DNA of 8,540 nt, taken from NCBI GenBank assembly GCA_903903205.1, contig CAIUXU010000337.1:1-8540 (forward strand), read 5' to 3'. Under the pieces are notes generated by a model. The model was not told the DNA's origin and searched no databases. It saw nothing but the letters and a program-made list of their open reading frames with translations. Origin of the DNA: an uncultured Syntrophobacterales bacterium. Its GTDB lineage: Bacteria; Desulfobacterota; Syntrophia; Syntrophales; UBA5619. A program made the position numbers and the translations under genes. Positions 5,544 to 8,540 of this stretch are shown piece by piece; positions within the stretch are counted from its first letter, which is position 1, and every line of letters begins with the position of its first letter.

Positions 5544-6698
5544 ATGACCACGCAAGAGACCCATACAACCCAGCCAGCGGATTTGCGCCGCAGGGACGAA
5601 GAGATCACCGGGGAAGACGCTGCCCGGTCGCCGGAAAACCGGGAGGGGATGCGTGGAGACACCCTTTCGCAAGCCCTCCCACAGGCAAGTATGCAGCAGG
5701 GCGCTGATACCATCCTGCTTGTGGATGATGAGCCCCATGTTATTTCTGCATTGACCCGCACCCTGAGAAATTTTCCGTATCAGGTGTTGACCGCCGGAAG
5801 CGGCAGCCAGGCCCTTTCGATCATGGAGACCACAATAATCAAGGTCATCGTTTCCGATGAACAGATGGTCGGAATGAGGGGGGCGGAACTGCTGGCTGAG
5901 GTGCAAAGACGTTTTCCCCATACCGTACGTATCATGCTCACCGGCCATGCCACGTTGGAAGCGACAACGCGGGCCGTGAACGAGGGCGGGGTCTACCGTT
6001 TTCTCACCAAGCCGTGGGATGAGGCCATGCTGCTCCTTTCCCTTTCCGCGGCAACGGAAAAATATAACTTCGATGCCGAGAAACGTCGTTTGCAGGATGC
6101 CCTGCAGCAGAGTGAAGAACGTTACCGGACCGTGGTGGAGCAGTCACCCCAGCCTGTTGTCGTTCACAGGGACGGGACGATCATTTATGCCAATCCGGCA
6201 GCCATCCGAATGTTTGGCGCAACATCTCTGGAAGGCCTGGCAGGCAAGCCGCTCCTCGACCGGATTCACCCGGATGATCATGAAGCCGTGTTGGCAAGGG
6301 TGCAGAAAATGACCTGTAACGGCGCCAGATCACCCATGGTGGAGAGAAGATATCGCAAGCTCGATGGAACGATCATCGATGGCGAAGTCCAGGGCACACC
6401 CATTATATACGATGGATTACCGGCCATTCATGCTGCCATTCACGACATCACCGAGCGAAAGCAGGCGCAGAAGGCGCTTGAAGAAGAACGCAGACGACTA
6501 CAGCAGGCATTGGATGAGGTCAGGACGTTGCGCGGTATCGTGCCCATCTGTGCGTATTGTAAGAAGATTCGGGACGATGCGGGGTACTGGAACCAGGTGG
6601 AAAAGTATGTTAGCGACCACACCGGCGCCAAGTTCAGTCACGGGATTTGTCCTGCCTGTTTTGAAAAGGAAATGAGGGAAATTGAAACATCAACCTGA
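5544..6698 (+). CDS. Response regulator, REC-PAS with Cys/His C-terminal tail
   Basis: This 384-residue cytoplasmic signalling protein has no recognised enzymatic or DNA-binding output. In order it has: a charged, probably disordered leader (1-50); a receiver domain (about 55-172) with acidic pair D61/D62, phospho-acceptor D105 (VSDEQM), T133 and K156 (TKPW); a helical linker; a PAS domain (about 190-304, SEERYR to HDITERK); a coiled coil (305-328); and a tail (329-384) with C336/C339 (CAYC), H366 and C369/C372 (CPAC) that could bind a metal. The GYWNQVE sequence between the Cys pairs matches a tail I recall on many deltaproteobacterial PAS and REC proteins; its role is not known to me. AAGGG seven bases before ATG 5544 supports the start; ATG 5691 (residue 50) is possible and would match the start point of the paralogue. 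REC and PAS are about 80% identical by eye to those of the next gene. Confidence 0.88.
   Translation: MTTQETHTTQPADLRRRDEEITGEDAARSPENREGMRGDTLSQALPQASMQQGADTILLVDDEPHVISALTRTLRNFPYQVLTAGSGSQALSIMETTIIKVIVSDEQMVGMRGAELLAEVQRRFPHTVRIMLTGHATLEATTRAVNEGGVYRFLTKPWDEAMLLLSLSAATEKYNFDAEKRRLQDALQQSEERYRTVVEQSPQPVVVHRDGTIIYANPAAIRMFGATSLEGLAGKPLLDRIHPDDHEAVLARVQKMTCNGARSPMVERRYRKLDGTIIDGEVQGTPIIYDGLPAIHAAIHDITERKQAQKALEEERRRLQQALDEVRTLRGIVPICAYCKKIRDDAGYWNQVEKYVSDHTGAKFSHGICPACFEKEMREIETST
5691..6460 (+). repeat. REC-PAS tandem duplication, copy 1
   Basis: First copy of a roughly 770-bp coding module that recurs at an offset of exactly 1063 bp (for example GAT at 5706 and 6769, CAC at 6441 and 7504). 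The offset is the same at both ends, so there is no net length difference. Nucleotide identity is roughly 80-85% by eye, with blocks of complete identity up to 33 bases (6384-6416). Boundaries are approximate, because similarity fades just before the receiver and just after the PAS domain. Confidence 0.85.
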
Positions 6699-6708
6699 AC
6701 CAGCGAAG

Positions 6709-8540
6709 ATGCAGCCGAAAGGTAAATATGGGGACAGTGTTCCTCAAACCATTCTGCAGGAAGGCCCTGATACCATCTTGCTTGTGGATGATGAGCCCCA
6801 TGTTCTCTCCGCATTGACCCGCGCCCTCAGAAATGCTCCGTATCATGTGTTGACCGCCGGAAGCGCCAGCCAGGCTCTTGCGATCATGGAGACCACAACC
6901 ATCAAAGTAATCGTTTCCGACGAACAGTTGGATGGGATGCAAGGTTCGGAACTGCTGGCCGAGGTACAGAGACGTTTCCCCCTTACCCTGCGCATCATGC
7001 TCACCGGCCATGCCACGCTGGAAGCGGCCATGCGGGCCGTGAACGAGAGCGGGATCTACCGTTTTCTCACCAAGCCGTGGGATGACGCCATGCTTCATCT
7101 TGCCCTTTCCGAGGCGACGGAAAAATATAACATGGAGGCCAACAGTCGTCGTTTGCAGGAGTCCCTGCTGCAGAGTGAAGAACGTTACCGGGCGGTGGTT
7201 GAGCAGTCGCCCCAGGCGGTCGTCGTTCACAGGGACGGGACAATCGTTTATGCCAATCCGGCAGCCATCAAGATGTTTGGCGCGACATCTCTGCAAGACC
7301 TGGTAGGCAAGCCTCTCCTCGACCGGATTCACCCGGATGATCAGCAAACCGTGCAGGAAAGGTTGCAGACGCCTCTTCCTTGGGGCGTCAGATCGCCGGT
7401 CGTGGAGCGGAGATATCTCAAAATCGATGGGACGGTATTCACCGGTGAAGTCCAGGGCACACCCATTATATACGATGGACTACCGGCCTTTCATCTTGCC
7501 ATTCACGACATCACCGACCGCAAGGCGCAAGAAAATGAGAATGCCGTGATTGCCCGAATCGGACGCCGGATCAGTTCGAGCCTGGACATCGATGAAGTGT
7601 ACGAACCGTTTGCCGCCGAGGTCCGCAAACTGATTCCATTTGACAGAATCCATCTGAATTTGAGAAACGCCGATGGGGAATCGGAAACCATTGTCCACGT
7701 TTCCGGGGTTGATATCGCCGGGCGGAGGGTGGGGGATCAAATGACGCTGGCAGGATTGATATCCGAACCTCTCTCTCGTACGCGAACCGGTCTGTTCTTG
7801 AACGCGGCGAGCGCAGAAGAGGTTGCCTGTCGCTTTCCAAACCCTTCCGCCTCCACCACCTTTCGTGCGGGGATGCGCTCGATGATGGCCGTTCCTCTGA
7901 TATTCCGGGACGAAGTGATCGGCGCCCTGCACTTCCGCTCAAAGAAGCCGAATGCCTACACGGAGCAGGATCTCAAGCTGGCGGAGAAAGTCGGAATGCA
8001 GATCGCCGGCGCCATTGCCAACGCGCAGCTTTTTAAAGAACTTCAGAAAACAGAGGCATCGCTGAAAGTCATGGTGGAGGCCGCCGAGGCGGCCAACCGT
8101 GCGAAGAGCACGTTTCTCGCGAACATGAGCCATGAGATTCGGACGCCTATGAGCGGGGTGCTCGGCATGACAGGGCTGCTGTTGGATACACCGCTCACAA
8201 ACCAGCAGCGCAACTATGCGGAGAAAATACGGACAAGCGGCGCATCGCTTTTGGCCGTCATCAACGATATCCTCGATTATTCGAAGATCGAGGCCGGCAA
8301 GATCGCTCTCGAAAGCATTCCCTTCTCTGTGGGGGTGGTGATCGCCAACGTGGTGAATCTCTTCGAACCGCTGGCGGCGGAGAAGAAGATCGAGTTTCAC
8401 ACCACCGTGGATCCGGAGCTTCCCGCCGCCCTGCTGGGCGACCCCCAGCGCCTGACCCAGGTGCTCAGCAACCTGATGGGGAACGCCGTCAAGTTCACGA
8501 CGGCGGGTTTCATCCAGCTTGTGGCCAGGGTCAAGCGGCG
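6709..8540 (+). CDS. REC-PAS-GAF sensor histidine kinase (partial, 3' end missing)
   Basis: The frame is open to the right edge; 610 codons are visible. Domain order is: receiver (about 20-135) with D27/D28, phospho-acceptor D71, T99 and K122; PAS (156-270); GAF (281-440); HisKA (464-532) with the phospho-accepting H475 in the FLANMSHEIRTP motif; then the start of HATPase_c with the N-box around N592 (NLMGNAVKFT). The ATP lid and any C-terminal receiver or Hpt domains lie outside. The HisKA sequence is of the BarA/hybrid type, which often continues into further receivers. An N-terminal receiver means the kinase probably takes an input phosphate or is regulated by another kinase. There is no membrane segment, so it is cytosolic. 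ATG 6709, 10 bp after the previous stop, has a poor ribosome site. TTG 6682, just after GAGGG and overlapping the previous gene by 17 bases, is an alternative. It may phosphorylate the neighbouring REC-PAS protein (inference). Confidence 0.92.
   Translation, partial: MQPKGKYGDSVPQTILQEGPDTILLVDDEPHVLSALTRALRNAPYHVLTAGSASQALAIMETTTIKVIVSDEQLDGMQGSELLAEVQRRFPLTLRIMLTGHATLEAAMRAVNESGIYRFLTKPWDDAMLHLALSEATEKYNMEANSRRLQESLLQSEERYRAVVEQSPQAVVVHRDGTIVYANPAAIKMFGATSLQDLVGKPLLDRIHPDDQQTVQERLQTPLPWGVRSPVVERRYLKIDGTVFTGEVQGTPIIYDGLPAFHLAIHDITDRKAQENENAVIARIGRRISSSLDIDEVYEPFAAEVRKLIPFDRIHLNLRNADGESETIVHVSGVDIAGRRVGDQMTLAGLISEPLSRTRTGLFLNAASAEEVACRFPNPSASTTFRAGMRSMMAVPLIFRDEVIGALHFRSKKPNAYTEQDLKLAEKVGMQIAGAIANAQLFKELQKTEASLKVMVEAAEAANRAKSTFLANMSHEIRTPMSGVLGMTGLLLDTPLTNQQRNYAEKIRTSGASLLAVINDILDYSKIEAGKIALESIPFSVGVVIANVVNLFEPLAAEKKIEFHTTVDPELPAALLGDPQRLTQVLSNLMGNAVKFTTAGFIQLVARVKR
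6754..7523 (+). repeat. REC-PAS tandem duplication, copy 2
   Basis: Second copy of the module at 5691-6460, in the same orientation. It lies inside the kinase gene, in the matching codon phase relative to the protein. All receiver key residues are kept in both copies. The most divergent part is around 7355-7385 (against 6292-6322) in the PAS loop, and the most conserved are the receiver ends and 7447-7479. Confidence 0.85.

Noticed and set aside
7480..8400. Reverse-strand ORFs opposite the kinase gene
   Set aside because: The forward frame encodes clear PAS, GAF and HisKA domains. The reverse products have no domain character.

Overview
The window looks like a piece of a Gram-negative bacterial chromosome of moderately high G+C, most likely from the Desulfobacterota / former Deltaproteobacteria. 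This assignment is an inference. It rests on a MucR-family zinc-finger regulator, an RhlE-type helicase preceded by a tiny charged ORF, and stand-alone REC-PAS proteins with a Cys-rich tail that I associate with that group. No rRNA, tRNA, CRISPR array, insertion sequence or phage gene was seen.

Left part (1-2704), housekeeping genes. The end of an ABC-F ATPase gene reads rightward to 273 and stops inside a strong hairpin. A leftward two-gene unit faces it: a 42-codon charged ORF (1774-1646) overlaps by four bases (ATGA) the start of an RhlE-type DEAD-box helicase (1649-324). Further right is a leftward YgjP-type HExxH metallopeptidase (2704-1940), which ends just before a textbook intrinsic terminator (1869-1835, leftward).

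Middle (2705-3793). A 210-bp divergent gap separates the peptidase from a rightward ten-helix EamA/DMT transporter.

Right part (3895-8540), a rightward signalling cluster with short gaps (10, 46 and 10 bp). It contains a MucR/Ros zinc-finger regulator with an AT-hook-like linker, a soluble GGEEF diguanylate cyclase with a degenerate I-site, a REC-PAS protein ending in a Cys/His tail, and a REC-PAS-GAF-HisKA-HATPase kinase that runs off the window. The last two genes share a REC-PAS module of about 0.77 kb, copied in tandem at a constant offset of 1063 bp with no net length change. The two copies are joined to different C-terminal outputs. The likely logic (inference) is that the kinase and the REC-PAS protein form a phosphorelay whose output meets c-di-GMP synthesis and MucR control. 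No promoter in the window is strong enough to call with confidence.
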